Positions 1-42,870 of a stretch of 64,000 nt of DNA are shown piece by piece (position 1 is the first letter of the stretch; every line of letters begins with the position of its first letter). The stretch comes from Aquila chrysaetos chrysaetos (lineage: Eukaryota > Chordata > Aves > Accipitriformes > Accipitridae), in the NCBI RefSeq assembly GCF_900496995.4, contig NC_044024.1, positions 1,798,001 to 1,862,000 of the forward strand, written 5' to 3'. Both the position numbers and the translations under genes were made by a program. The notes beneath the pieces were generated by a model. That model was not told the DNA's origin. It saw nothing but the letters and a program-made list of their open reading frames with translations, and did no database searches.

Positions 1-11624
<11,624 letters not shown>

Positions 11625-11985
11625 CAGGCCCGTTCTGTAGCAGCACATTCCCCAACCGGCCAGTCTCACTGAAGAACATCACCGCTCATTGGCTAGGCAA
11701 CCCTACTTTGTGGGCTGAAAAACCAATCTACTAAGCGAGCGAACTCCCTGTTTACTGGTGGGGAGCAGCCCCGGCCGCCCCTCTTACTGCATGGTATGAG
11801 CCCTGAGTGCAGAATGAGTGTCCTGTCTTTTATTTTATTTTTTTATGTTGTTGCACTTTGGCACTGTGGTGCCCTTTACACTCTCTCTCTTCCTCTCCTT
11901 CTCCCCCTCTTCCCCACCTTGAGCCTGTCTGCTCAGATGTATCTTGTGAATGCAATGGAAAAGCCACCAAGTTAGGGAAGACAAA

Positions 11986-11991
11986 AATAAA
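11986..11991 (+). terminator. Proximal polyadenylation signal, RAB6-family gene
   Basis: AATAAA, 362 bases after the stop codon, followed by a G/T-rich stretch (gcttgggggtggg). It is a likely proximal cleavage site. Confidence 0.5.
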
Positions 11992-13737
11992 GCTTGGGGG
12001 TGGGATTTCCACCTTCCTTACTGCCTTGCATCTTAACTAGTTCCCTGTCCATGCCAGCCCAGTCTTTGTCCTGCATCCCCACTTCCTCTGTCAAAAGGCT
12101 GCTCCTTTTAAACCAGTCAGTTTGACTTGGCCTTGCCTTTTTGGACAATACAGGTTATCTGTTTCTAGGCTTTTGCTTCCTGCAGGGCACACACAATACT
12201 AGCTCCTCAGTTTCTCCTTTCTGTGGATGATCTTGGCTAACTCTTGCTCATGACTTCTGAGTTTTGCCCCTTGTGTTACACACAGCACTGGAAACCCCCA
12301 AACTCTGATAGCTTTGGCCTTGTTGCTCCTGTTTGTGTAGCAGAGACACCCTGCAGACTGCTCTCCTCAGTTGGAGCGTCTTCCCATCCAGAGGACATTG
12401 GTGCTTGGTGAGTGTTGGCTGTCAGATGTGGGGAAGGAAGAGGGTACAGAGGCTTTGCAGCACAAAGCTGGGTGGGGAGAGATCCTCGGGGTGGTTTGTA
12501 GAGACCTGGGTCCTGTCTGTCAACAGCGAAAGCGAACAGTTACCTGAAGTCCATCACTACAGGGGCAATACCTGCCCTAGAAGTCATGGATGCTGTTCAG
12601 GCTCCTTTCTAGTCTCTGTTCTCCTGTTCATCGTCACGTAGGCTGGGAGCTTCTTCACGCAGAGCAGGAGAGCTACAGCAGATGGAAGGCCAGCGATAGC
12701 TGTTGTGCTCTCGTACCTAGGTTGCTGCTTGATGAAATCATACGTAGCTGCTTCTGCCTTCGTAGTAGACTTCCAGGGGATGGGGCTAGTAGCCATTTCA
12801 CTTTTGGAATAGTGTTAAGCTCTAATATTGCCAAAACTGAGATGAGCAGTGGCAGGGATTTATTGTCAGACCTGGGTAGAAGAATGGAGGAATGTATGCT
12901 GCTGAAGTGAATTTTGGTGTCACTTCTCCACCTTGGAGTTTGGGAAGTACATCCTCTTCTCCCTGCCCCTGGTTTCTAACTACGTTAATAGAGCTTTTCA
13001 GAGACTTTTACTGGGGGTTTTCCATCCATCCGTCCTAATCAGAAGTCTGTAGGTTTGTTGACAGTGAGGGGAATAAAACAGTCGGATGGCTCTAAGCCAT
13101 TCACTGTTCTTTTCATCACCCAGCCTATGTCATGCTGATGGGGGGGGGAGGGATGCCAGCAGGCAGGAGAGTGACTGACCACAGTGTGACGGGTGGGAGC
13201 AGTGTGACGGGTGGGAACGAGCGCGTTTGGTGGTTAGTGACACTCCCCTGGCAGGATGCCTGTCGGGTCCCTGACACAGCGTGCGCACTTTGAAGCCTGC
13301 GGGCCGTCGAGGGGAGGGGAAGGGGCAGCCTCGGACCGTGAGCTGCTGGTCCCCACCTTGGCTTACTGGCGGCAAGTCACCTCGCTGCCGGTGGCTGATG
13401 TTTTTTTCCCCAGAGCCCTGTCCCTTCCCCTCTGGGTGAGCTGGCCTGCAGGAGGAAGCAGGGATGCGGTTTCCCATTTCACTCCGGAGTGTCCCCCCCT
13501 CACCTTACCCACAGTCCCAGCTGGCAGAGCCGGGTCCCAACGCCTGGTGAGATGCTCAGCCCCCTCCTCTGTACATACCCCTGTTGTGTGGGAATTGCTG
13601 ATGTTTGTCGGTGTGTCCGTGTCTGCTGTAGAACAGGTTTTGCTGTCCCCTTCTCACAGGCAGGTGTGCGCTGCTCTGCTGTCGTGTTGTTCTGAGTCAC
13701 GGACCTGGGGGGAGGGAGGGGGGAGACCCTAAGTAAT

Positions 13738-13756
13738 GGGGGGGGGGGGGGGGGGG
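13738..13756. repeat. 19-base G tract
   Basis: An uninterrupted run of 19 G in the presumed 3' UTR of the RAB6-family gene, preceded by shorter G runs from 13706. It could form a G-quadruplex in the RNA. Confidence 0.9.
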
Positions 13757-13915
13757 TAACTAGTGAAATAAAATAGTTCACTTCCCACTGTCTTCTCTAT
13801 GGATGTGTATAATATTGAGTGTGTGTCTGGCCCTGCTGTCTCCTAGCTGTTAGCCGAGTAAGTGTGACTATTAATATGAGTATGGACTGTCTGACCACGG
13901 CCGTGTATCACACTA

Positions 13916-13921
13916 AATAAA
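13916..13921 (+). terminator. Distal polyadenylation signal, RAB6-family gene
   Basis: AATAAA, the last one before the GC-rich island at about 13.95 kb. It is the natural end of a long 3' UTR. Usage is inferred from position only. Confidence 0.5.
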
Positions 13922-13949
13922 GTTATTTCACCAACACCTTCGCTGTCCT

Positions 13950-14660
13950 GCTGCCGGTGAGAGGCCGAGGCCTGCCTCTGCTTATTTTACTCGTGGGTTT
14001 AACGAGTCTGTCCCGCGTAGGGTATGGTGGAAGAAGGACGAGATTACCGGGCTTAAGCGGGGCTTTGGGGGCCGAACGAGAAGAGAAGGGCTTTAAACTG
14101 CCCGGGCGGGGGGGCGTGGCCCGGCAGTTGGCAGCGGCCCATCCTATTGGCGGCTGCCGGGAGGGGGCGTGGCAGAGGCGGGTCATCCTTCCCGCCACGG
14201 AGCGCGCGCGCGCGCGCGGGGTGGTCGAAACCGTCTCCTTCCGCGCTTTCCGCCGACCGGGAGCGCACCGGGTCCGAACCGGGACGGCCCCGAGGGCGGC
14301 GGGGAGCCGGGCCGGGCCGCCTACCCCTCAGAGCCTGCCTTCTTCAGCGGCGGCCTACCCGCTCCTGCCAGGCCGAGGGGGGTGTCACCGACCCGGGGGC
14401 ACCGCGGGAGCGCTGATGGCCCCAGCTCCTCTCTCACTCGAGGGAGCGTGACGGGATTCCCGCGCCTCCGGGAGCCCCTTCCTCTCCTTGGGGTGCGAGG
14501 AACCCGAAGGCAGCGTTCAGCCTTGCTGTCCACAGGGGAACTCCCTGGCCCAGCCCGCAGGCACCCCGCCAGGGAGGGGTGCAGGGCCTGGGGTGGGCGA
14601 GCCTGTCCCCCCAGTGCCGCATCGACATCCCGGACGAGCCGGTGGAGAGGTGCGTACGAC
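13950..14660. promoter_or_regulatory. CpG island upstream of the START-domain gene
   Basis: Very high G+C and CpG content, in contrast to the sequence on its left. It contains two GGGGCGTGGC boxes (about 14110 and 14165), an ATTGG (inverted CCAAT) at about 14147 and a 17-base alternating GC tract at 14202-14218. This is typical of a housekeeping promoter. The many long open frames here result from base composition, and none resembles the missing N-terminal part of a START protein. Confidence 0.65.
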
Positions 14661-16857
14661 GTGCTGCGCGATGTCGAGTATCGATGGAAGCGGGACACCG
14701 ACGTCACGGACACGCGTGGCATCGCCCGGCTGTCTGCCAACACTGATGTGGGCTATTGCGCCCGTGCGTAGGGGCCAGAGGGGGACAGGGGATGGAACCG
14801 ACTCTTCCACTGAAGTACTTGGCTTGTGTTAAATAGAGGGGACGCCCTGTCCAAGCTGCTAGGCAGGAGAGAGGTGTTTGGGGTACAGGGCACCACGTGG
14901 GACCTCTGCTGCATGAGGTCGTTAATACCGCTTGGGCTGGGAAGGGGTCGGGTGGGTGCTGCTTGGAGGAGACGGTGAGATCGCGAAGAAGAGGACGCTC
15001 GGGCCAGGCAGAAGCTTCTAGAGTGGCTGCACGTCCATGCGGACCCCACGTGCTGTTCAGGCAGGTTAAACAACTTACTTTCTTCCTTGTTCAGGGCGGT
15101 GCCCGAAGCCCTTGAAGGTTGTGGTGACACGGCGATCCCTGCAGGTCGAGGATGGGTATCACACTGTTATCAACTTCTCCATCAGACACCTGGTGAGTGA
15201 AGAGTGGGCTGGGCCTGAAGGGTCTCCCATTACAGTGATCCCATGAACTGGAGGGTTCTGGTAAGGGCAAAATGCTATTCTAGGGTTGGTCACCAGCTGC
15301 ACGAATTCACCTGAATTAGGAGTCTGAGATGATGGTCTCGAGATACAGCGCTGGCTCCCTTAAAGCTGAGCTACACTGTCGGTGCCAGCCTCGCAGGAGT
15401 GCAGCTGTCTATCTAGGCAGCAAGATCCTACCTGTGCCTGGGACGAAAGGGGGTCCCAGAGTCCCTAGCATGTAGACGTGTAATTCCTTTACAAGTTCCT
15501 TAGCTTCAGGAAGCTCCTCTGTGCCTCTAGCCCAGTCTTTGCCCTGTATTTTCAATGCCAGACCTGATAGAGGGAGAGAGCAGGGAAGATGGAAGACAGT
15601 ATCTGACTCTCTGATGTGTTTGCACAGCAATACCCTCCACGCGAGGAGCTGATGGTGGTCTCTCTGCCGGCGGGATACCTGGTGCATTCAAGTGGGCCCA
15701 ACAGCTGCAGTCTGACCTACCTGGCTCAGGTGGATCCAAAAGGTAACTCGGGTTCTGCGGGCCTCAGGACGTGGTGACGGGATGATGCAGATTCTGGCCC
15801 CAGTCGGTGGAAATCCTGCTCTTAATCTGGAGCGCACCTACGTAATGTGGCACTCCTCTGCTCCAGACCCTCTTTGACAAACAATGATGCGAATGCTGCA
15901 GCTTGCTATGGGGGCTGCTGGGTGGTTGGTAGGAGCCATTTTCTGGCACGTTAACTTCTGTTTTTCCCCAGCTCCACCTATTACGGTTGTTGCCAAAGCG
16001 GGTTGTAAATAAAGCTTCGCAGTACCTGGCACGGCAGGGGAGTGGAGCATTTCCAAGGTGCCTGTGCCAAGTCTCACCCCAGTAGCTGGAGCAGAGGGCT
16101 GCAGAGGGTGGGCCTCCCTCAGCGGTGAGGCTGCACTAGGAATGGGCATCTTGGCTCATCTCTGGTGTGGCGTCACGTTCTGCCAGCCTTACCAGTTTTG
16201 ACAGCTGACTGATGCTTTTCTGAAGCCAGAGGGCTACAAATAACATGGCGACTCTGGTCTCTCCTTGTGCAATAACCTGCCTGACCCCCGCTTTTCATGC
16301 CCCGTCTTGAACAGGGCATGAAAAAAAAGCTCAGTAGCTTTTGGAGATCCTGAGCTGAGCGGCAGAGCAGTGCTGGAGGGGTCTCTGGTGCCAGAGCAAG
16401 ACAGTGACAAAGGATTTCAGTACAGGAAGTTTAATTTCACTCTCCTAAAGCAGCTGGCATCATCAGGGGACCTGGGCAAGCAGAAGATGGTCCCATCAAG
16501 GAGTTAAATTGGTCTTCTGCCTTTCTTGCTAGTGGGTCCTGAGCCCCTCCTAAGCAGCCAGAAAAGAAATGGAGTAGGTGGTGTTAGTGGCTAGATGAGA
16601 CATGTGCCAAGACCTTTTCTAAGCTTCCATGGTTGTTTCCCCTGTACTTCCCTGCTCCTGATATACTGCACAAGGCCTGCGTGAAATACCCTGCCTGGAA
16701 GCAGCAGCACGACGCTAACATGAAACCCTGGCTGTACCCTGAGCAGAACAAGCTTCCTCTCTTGGCGCAGCGTGCTGCCTCGCTGGAGAACGTCGATGAG
16801 AGCGGCCTGTCCGAAGTGAAGGATGAGAGGGGCGACCACAGCAGTTGGGAGAACTGA
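14615..16857 (+). pseudogene. STARD10-like START-domain gene, apparently decayed
   Basis: Related to STARD10, a phospholipid-transfer START protein. Recognisable parts: 14615-14763 (CRIDIPDEPVER, then YDVLRDVEYR and GIARLSANTDVGY), 15095-15192 (RCPKPLK to HTVINFSIRH), 15628-15742 (QYPPREELMVVSLPAGYL, SGPNSCSLTYLAQVDPKG), about 15987-16035 (LPKRVVNKASQYLA) and about 16661-16857 (KACVKYPAWKQQH, KPWLYPEQNKLPLLAQ, SLENVDES, stop). Several defects are visible. An extra base near 14651 separates CRIDIPDEPVER from YDVLRD. The LPKRVVNK block is out of frame with the preceding exon, starts without an obvious AG acceptor in its own frame and ends without a clear GT donor. The last block lacks an AG acceptor (cctgctcctgata). 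The N-terminal exons were not found. Either this is a pseudogene or this GC-rich stretch is poorly assembled. Confidence 0.6.
16292..16324. repeat. Short perfect inverted repeat
   Basis: Arms ttttcatgccc (16292-16302) and gggcatgaaaa (16314-16324) with an 11-base loop, followed by more A residues. It lies between the last two recognisable blocks of the START locus. No function is evident. Confidence 0.6.
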
Positions 16858-17291
16858 TGCTGCTTGTGTCGCTGCAGGGAGGAATGTTACGTAGTGCTGC
16901 TCAGGCGCATCCAGTCTTTTACAATAAGGTAGGGGGGAGCTTTTAAAGAAAATCTCTGTGTTTGTAGCCTTTTCTCTCAAGACGTGACTGTGTGGGTCCG
17001 AGCACACCAGCCCCGCTCAGCACCGAGACTGAACTGGGCCAGGAGCACACGGGCCGCCTGTACCGACCTGCCTGAGTTATGCTCAGGGAGAGGAGCTGCA
17101 CGGTATGTTTCTCAGGTGTAACCTGCCATGCTTTAACACAACACAGCTTGTTCTGGGGCTGTTACTGTTGCTCCAAAAGGTCAAATTACCTGCAGTACCT
17201 CTGCCAGTGTGCTTCCCTGGGCAGGGAGTTATTCATTGACAAACTAAAACTGCTCCAGCGCTTGTGACTCTTGGCCTCTATTTTGCAAGAC

Positions 17292-17297
17292 ATTAAA
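17292..17297 (+). terminator. Possible polyadenylation signal of the START-domain locus
   Basis: ATTAAA, about 435 bases after the stop codon of the last START block. Only position supports it. Confidence 0.25.
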
Positions 17298-17705
17298 ACC
17301 ATCCAATGTTGCCGGACCTGTTGTTCTCCCAGCAGGGATCAGTAACTACCCCTGTTTGTCCCTCCAGTTCCTGGAGGATGAAATGGACTCTGGTCACCAG
17401 TACAAACCCTAGTACTGCTTAGTCAATTAAGATACCTAAGACATGAGTGTGTCTTGGGAAAGAATCCACTCTTTCCTGTTAGCCCACAGCCAGTCACGGG
17501 GTCAGTGCAATGGCTGCAAAGGCATCCACTAATTACCTCTGAGTAATGGCAGGGAGGAAGCTGCCCTAGGCAGGGGAGATCTTCCTGGAGCTCCTGCAAG
17601 GGACTGCTTTGAAGCAGGATTAACAGATTGAACATTGAGGTTGTATTTGCAGTCCCCTGTGAAAAGAGTTCAAGGTGCCTCTTGGCTCCTCAGCAGCTGG
17701 GTTGA

Positions 17706-17812
17706 GTGCCAAAAGCCTGATGCATGCATTCGATCGCTGTTTTCCACCAGGCAGAGCACAGGGTTGGCTTTGGAAAACAGCGATCGAATGCACCCATCAG
17801 GCACCCTGGCAC
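17706..17812. repeat. Long near-perfect inverted repeat (hairpin, pre-miRNA-sized)
   Basis: Arms 17715-17746 and 17771-17802 are reverse complements at 30 of 32 positions and enclose a 24-base loop. The core arm sequence is cattcgatcgctgttttcca. After a small internal loop (aaa against accc) the pairing resumes with gtgcca (17706-17711) against tggcac (17807-17812). The whole fold is 107 bases. It lies between the 3' ends of the START locus and PDZD11, outside any coding exon. It could be a primary-microRNA-like hairpin, a palindromic transposon relic or a chance inverted duplication. Confidence 0.85.
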
Positions 17813-18479
17813 GTCTGAGCACAACAGAGGGAGAAGGGAAGACAGAGCAGTATGAAACATTGCCTTGCTGCAACATGAGCCCTGAGCATTCTCCTTCCCC
17901 AAGGAGCGTGTAAATGCCTTGAAACTGGAAGCAAATCACCATGGGACACAGAGGCCTGTCTCCATAGAAGAGCTCTTAGCTTGCTTTCTCAGGGTGTTAC
18001 AGCAGGGCTTTCCAGGATGCTTATCTCCCTGGTAGAAAAGCTATTTTTTTATTCTGAGTGAAAGTCTGTTTTCTAGCGTCTTTTATTCTGCTTCAGCCTG
18101 GCTCAGCTTTCCGCCCAGCAGTTGAGCTAAGAGCAGTGCGGAAGCTGTCAGGGCTGCTGCTCTTGGCTGTCTCGCTTAAGTTGCATTAGTGCCACCACAG
18201 ACAAAACCCTCCATTGCAGCTCTTGCTCCTGGCAGTGCTGAAACACCGCTCCAGGCTAATCAAGGGCTGGCTTCCATTACAATCAATGGAAAAACACCCT
18301 TAAAACAGAGCTGCACCTCCCATGCTTTCCCCCTACAGGCTGCAAGGGCAACTAAAGCCAAGCCTTGTCCCAGCTGTCCACCCAGCGTTTCCTTGGGGTA
18401 GTGTTGAGGATGGTAACAAACAACCCTCCACATAGACTTCCTGAGTGGGAATAAGATGAATTCTGGTTGCTGTACTCAT

Positions 18480-18485
18480 TTTATT
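18480..18485 (-). terminator. Polyadenylation signal of PDZD11
   Basis: TTTATT on the plus strand, AATAAA on the minus strand, about 990 bases past the PDZD11 stop. It implies a 3' UTR of roughly 1 kb (18.46-19.47 kb). I see no coding sequence in that stretch. Confidence 0.5.
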
Positions 18486-19472
18486 ATTTCAGTTATTACA
18501 GACAAGCGGAAAACACCGCACAAGGCCAGAGCAAGGGCTGTCCTGATGCCATTTACAATGTGATACTACCATGCATTTGCACCCCGCTTTGCTGAGAACT
18601 AGCATGTTTTCATCTGTGCTCTCCCAGCGCAGGGCACAGCAGGCTTCCTCACCCATCTTTGAAAACACAGAAGGGGAGAATTCTACCTCAAAGTGGCGGG
18701 GAGTTCTGATGGGAGCACAGGACAGGGACAGGGCTGTGCCAAGTGATGGAAGCAGGTTCAGTGAGTGAAACCCTTAACCGTGCAAGCGCCACAGCTGAGG
18801 AAACCTGGCCAAGTGCCTGCAGCAGTTCAGAAACATGCTCCAGGCGCCTCAGTCCTGTATCGTGGGGGTCATTAAGCAGCAAAGAGGTACAAACACACCT
18901 TAGCAGACTAGTGCAGCTAGAGATGTGCACTGAGTTTGAGTGGATTTTACTCCTGTTCCTTGAGTCCCAAGCAAACCCAGTAGTGTAGAGCAGAGGTAGG
19001 ACAGTGGAGAAGGAAAGAATTTCATGTCACCGGAGAAGTGAACAGGTTGATCTCTTGGAGGACAAAGGCCGTGCTTTGCTCGAGCACGCTCAGACCCTCT
19101 TGGCCTTACATCTAGCAACAAGGGTTGGATCCAGAACCAGCAGAGTACTCATTTAATTTAAGTCCTGCTAGAACAGAAACACAGATCTTGCCAAAGAAGC
19201 TGTCCTCCGGTACCCACTTCCACATCAGCACCATCAGCTTGTTTCAACACCCAGTTCAACGAGTACAGACTAAAGCCCCATCCATCTTCCAGCTAAATAA
19301 GACTGTTGGCATCCCTCCACGCAGGAAGCAGAGCTGATGCCTGTGCAGCCAACAGGACAGTTGTACCTGCAGTGACAGCCGAAACTTGATGTGTCATCTC
19401 ACATATTGAGGAAAAGTAGTGGAGAGTTTTTTGCAGGACAGCCACTCTGGAGACCCAGCAGACAGCTACCTA

Positions 19473-21933
19473 CTAGTGAACAGTTCTTTCCTTCTGTCTC
19501 TGGTAATCTGGAAAGGAAAGAGAAGGCAAGGCTGAAAGGGCAGGAGTGGCAGTCGCTGATGACAAGGGGGAATTAGCCAAAATGTTAAAGGAAAACATAA
19601 ATTCTGTTTATACCTCACTAAGTAGAGGCAGTAAAGGCTACTTTCTTGGGTAGCAGCTGGCTTTGAAATAGTGTGTTTGCACCCCAGCCACTCATTTCAA
19701 GTTATTTTAGGGCACTTAGAACAAAAGTTTGTTTAAAGTCCTCTCTTCCTCTACTCCATAGTTTTCTTCTTTCTTCACTTAAGGGTCAGTTTCCATTTTA
19801 TGAAGAATCCTTGTTTGGCTTGACTTGACCTCTTTTTTTGTCCCCTTATATCTATGAACTTTATGGGTGCAGAAACTGAGAGTTAATATAGTCTTTTCCT
19901 TCACTTGGAATTTAAAGGTCCTTAGGGAGGGATAAAAGCCACAAGCAGTGTCCACCACTGGCACAGGTCCACTAGTGACAGAAGTTATTCCTATGTTATT
20001 CAAGGATAAGTAGCTACTTCTACAGGTCTAAAGTTAACATTTCCATTCAACAATCATCCCACCTTTTAGCATTGTGTTGCTAAGCCCTGCTCTAGATGTT
20101 TTTCTATGTGGGCAGCTGAAGCCAGTCCTTACTGTTTTGACTTGGTACCTGCCCCGATCCCCAGATCAAAGCCCAATCTTCTTTCTGATCTGCAGGCTTA
20201 ACACCGTCTACGGCCTTAGACTCATAACCGCTAAGCTCAGGTGGAATCGGCAGGGACGCATGGCAGTCTGCTTCCCAAGGAGAAATGCTGCTAGGTGACT
20301 GGACTCGGAGCTAGCGGGCACTTACTGTAGGGGAAGTACCGCACACGCATGGTGATTTCACGGGCTGTCTTCAGGATCTCCACAGCCTGAAAGCAGAAAG
20401 AGTTGCTCAGTGACCATGCTGGGCTGGAGGATAGGAAAGAGGAATGTATCAGTTATGTGGTGCCAGCAGCTGAGTTGGTGCAGGCTGAGAGGCTGGAAAG
20501 AGATGGTGTGTGCACAGATCCCCATCCTGTCCCTGCTCCAGCAGCTGGGCCACAGGAGTGCTCACCTTGCTGTGCTCAATATCCTGGAAATCCACATCGT
20601 TCACCGAGAGCACCTGGTCCCCTTCCTGCAGCCCAGCTCTGTGCGCATCCGAGTCGGGGATCACCTGCAAAGGGAAGAGCAGAGACAGCAACAGTGACTC
20701 TCCGCACGGCCAGTGCGGCAGCTCCCCTCCCTCGCAGCCAAGGCAGCCCAGCCCCAGAGCCTCCCCACGGTGCCCATCCAGCACGCTCAGGCGGGACTGG
20801 GGGAGGATGGGGAGCAGGGACTGCAGCGCACCAGCAACACTCTGTGGGCACAGGACTGCCTGATTGCTGCTTGGTGCCTGGCAAATTACAGCTATGTGTT
20901 TGGAGATGCATATAAGGCATATGACAATATCCCTGCACGCCCTGCTGGCTCAGCAACACCCAAGGGAACAGACAGAACACGGGGAGGGAATGGCAGAAGG
21001 ACAGACACACCTTAGAGATGAAGATCCCCAGCTGCGAGGCTTTTCCTCCCCGGATGTTGAATCCCAGCTGTGAGAGAAACCAGCAGTGAACTACAGTCAC
21101 CCCACTTTGTCCCAGGACCCTTCCCACTGCTAACGTGTCTCTTCCGGATGGAGTAAAGCTGCTGGTGCTGCAGCGTTCAGCCAGGCATCAGCAAGCACCA
21201 CTCCCTCTCTGCTAACTTCTGTGGCAATCTCACCTTAAACACCCCAGGGGCTCCCTGTCCCCGTATCAGCTCTGCATCCCAAGATACTCTACTGCTCTGC
21301 CTCACCCACAAAGCTTTCTTCTCCCAGCAGGGCAGCAGCGATGCCTCCCCTTATCCCACCCATCCCGCCAAGTCCTTGGATGAGGAAAGCACCAAGGAAA
21401 CCGCCCCCCCCCCGGGATGCCCTCAGCACGCCGGTCGGGGATGATCATCGCCCCGCAAGCTCGGCCTCTACATCAACCGATTTTTGCCAAGCAAAGGCGC
21501 TGGGAAGGACGGCCGTGACTCAAACACGGGAAACGCCACGCCGAGGGGAACGTGGTGGCCGTGAGGGAGCCCGTGGGCCGGGGGCAGTGGGGGGGGGGGG
21601 GGGTCTCACCTGCGCTCCAGGCGGCTTCTTCAGGACGATGGTGCGGGGCAGGAACTGGGTGAGCTCGTTGTTGTAGTCGGGGTGGTACACCCGCTGCAAG
21701 GCAACGCGCCGGCGGGCCGTCAGGCGGCGGGACCCGCCGCACACCCGCACCGCCAACGGGCCGGGTGGCGGCCCACCAGACCCTGTCTCAGCCCGCCCAC
21801 CAACCCGGCCTGCCGCCTAGCCCTCCCCGTCCACCTCTCACCTCACCTCATGCGGCGGCACCCAGGCGGGCGGGCTCTCGTAAGGCGGCAGGAAAACCAC
21901 CGGGAAATCGTCGTAAGGCAACCGGCCCTCCAT
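19473..21933 (-). CDS. PDZD11: PDZ domain-containing protein 11
   Basis: A single-PDZ adaptor known to bind the C-termini of plasma-membrane transporters and the junction protein PLEKHA7. Exons on the minus strand: 21933-21847, 21693-21610, 21067-21011, 20664-20566, 20386-20326 and 19507-19473. They total 141 codons including the stop, so 140 residues, the human length. The protein starts MEGRLPYDDFPVVFLP, then RVYHPDYNNELTQFLPRT. The PDZ domain follows from about residue 47, with carboxylate-binding loop LGFNIRGG, then GIFISKVIPDSDAHRAG, GDQVLSVNDVDFQDIEHSKA and AVEILKTAREI. The tail is NYQRQKERTVH. All introns are GT-AG with matching phases. It is head-to-head with KIF4A, with 517 bases between the two start codons. 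The gene looks intact. Confidence 0.97.
21589..21603. repeat. 15-base G tract next to a PDZD11 splice donor
   Basis: A run of 15 G on the plus strand (C in the PDZD11 transcript) that begins immediately after the gtgaga donor of PDZD11 exon 2 (21609-21604). Confidence 0.9.
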
Positions 21934-22020
21934 GCTGCCGCCGCGCCGCCTGACGGGACGGCACCGCCCTCCTCCCCTCACCTCAGCCTCGCCACGCCCC
22001 CCCCCGCCGTGACGCGCGGC

Positions 22021-22089
22021 CTGGCGATTGGCGGTTGGCGGCGCGCAGCCTGGCGATTGGCGGTTGGCGGCGCGCGGCCCCGGTTTGAA
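22021..22089 (+). promoter_or_regulatory. CCAAT-CCAAT-CHR cell-cycle promoter module between PDZD11 and KIF4A
   Basis: A 29-bp unit (ctggcgattggcggttggcg and nine more bases) is repeated in tandem at 22021-22049 and 22050-22078. Each copy carries ATTGG, an inverted CCAAT box, at 22027-22031 and 22056-22060. A TTTGAA element follows at 22084-22089. NF-Y CCAAT boxes spaced by about three helical turns with a CHR near the start site are the known architecture of G2/M genes controlled by DREAM/MuvB, which fits mitotic KIF4A. Binding is inferred from motifs only. Confidence 0.7.
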
Positions 22090-22429
22090 TGCTGGTGGCG
22101 CCGCCGCCATCGTAACGGTCAGCGGCGGCTCTAGGTGCGTCCTGCTGTCGCCGGGGGCAGCGCCGCGACCTCCCCTCCCCTCCGCCGCCCTTCCCTCCCT
22201 CCTCGGGTCCCCTCAGGTACGGACGCTGCCGGGTTGGTGGTCGCCGCGCTTCCTCCTTCGCCCGGTGGGGCCCGGTCTACCGGCGGGAGCGGCCCGTAGG
22301 GGCTGGGCACCGCTCCGGCCTAGGCCCCGGGTTGTGGGCCGCGGCGCTGGGCCCTGTCAGGGTGGTAGCTCCCGAGCAGCGGCGGGCTTTGGTCCTGCGA
22401 GGCCTTCACCGGCTTCGTTCCTCCTTTAG

Positions 22430-42870
<20,441 letters not shown>

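Larger units (their letters stand above)
11625..13940 (+). other. Long 3' UTR of the RAB6-family gene
   Basis: No coding frame of merit follows the stop codon. AATAAA at 11986-11991 could give a short 3' UTR, and AATAAA at 13916-13921 a long one ending just before the next CpG island. Human RAB6A also has a long 3' UTR. The region holds an 18-bp unit repeated twice (13183-13218, core tgacgggtggga) and G tracts, the longest 19 bases at 13738-13756. Confidence 0.55.

Noticed and set aside
13957-14832. Several overlapping frames of 90-200 codons on both strands
   Set aside because: They result from the GC-rich CpG island, where stop codons are rare. Only the segment from 14615 resembles a protein (START domain).
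16292-16330. A hairpin followed by an A run resembling a bacterial terminator
   Set aside because: The genome is a vertebrate one and a short palindrome plus A tract has no terminator role here. It is listed as an inverted repeat only.
20403-21127. Frames of 95-183 codons around the PDZD11 exons
   Set aside because: Those on the plus strand are antisense shadows. Those on the minus strand are PDZD11 exons 3 and 4 extended into introns.
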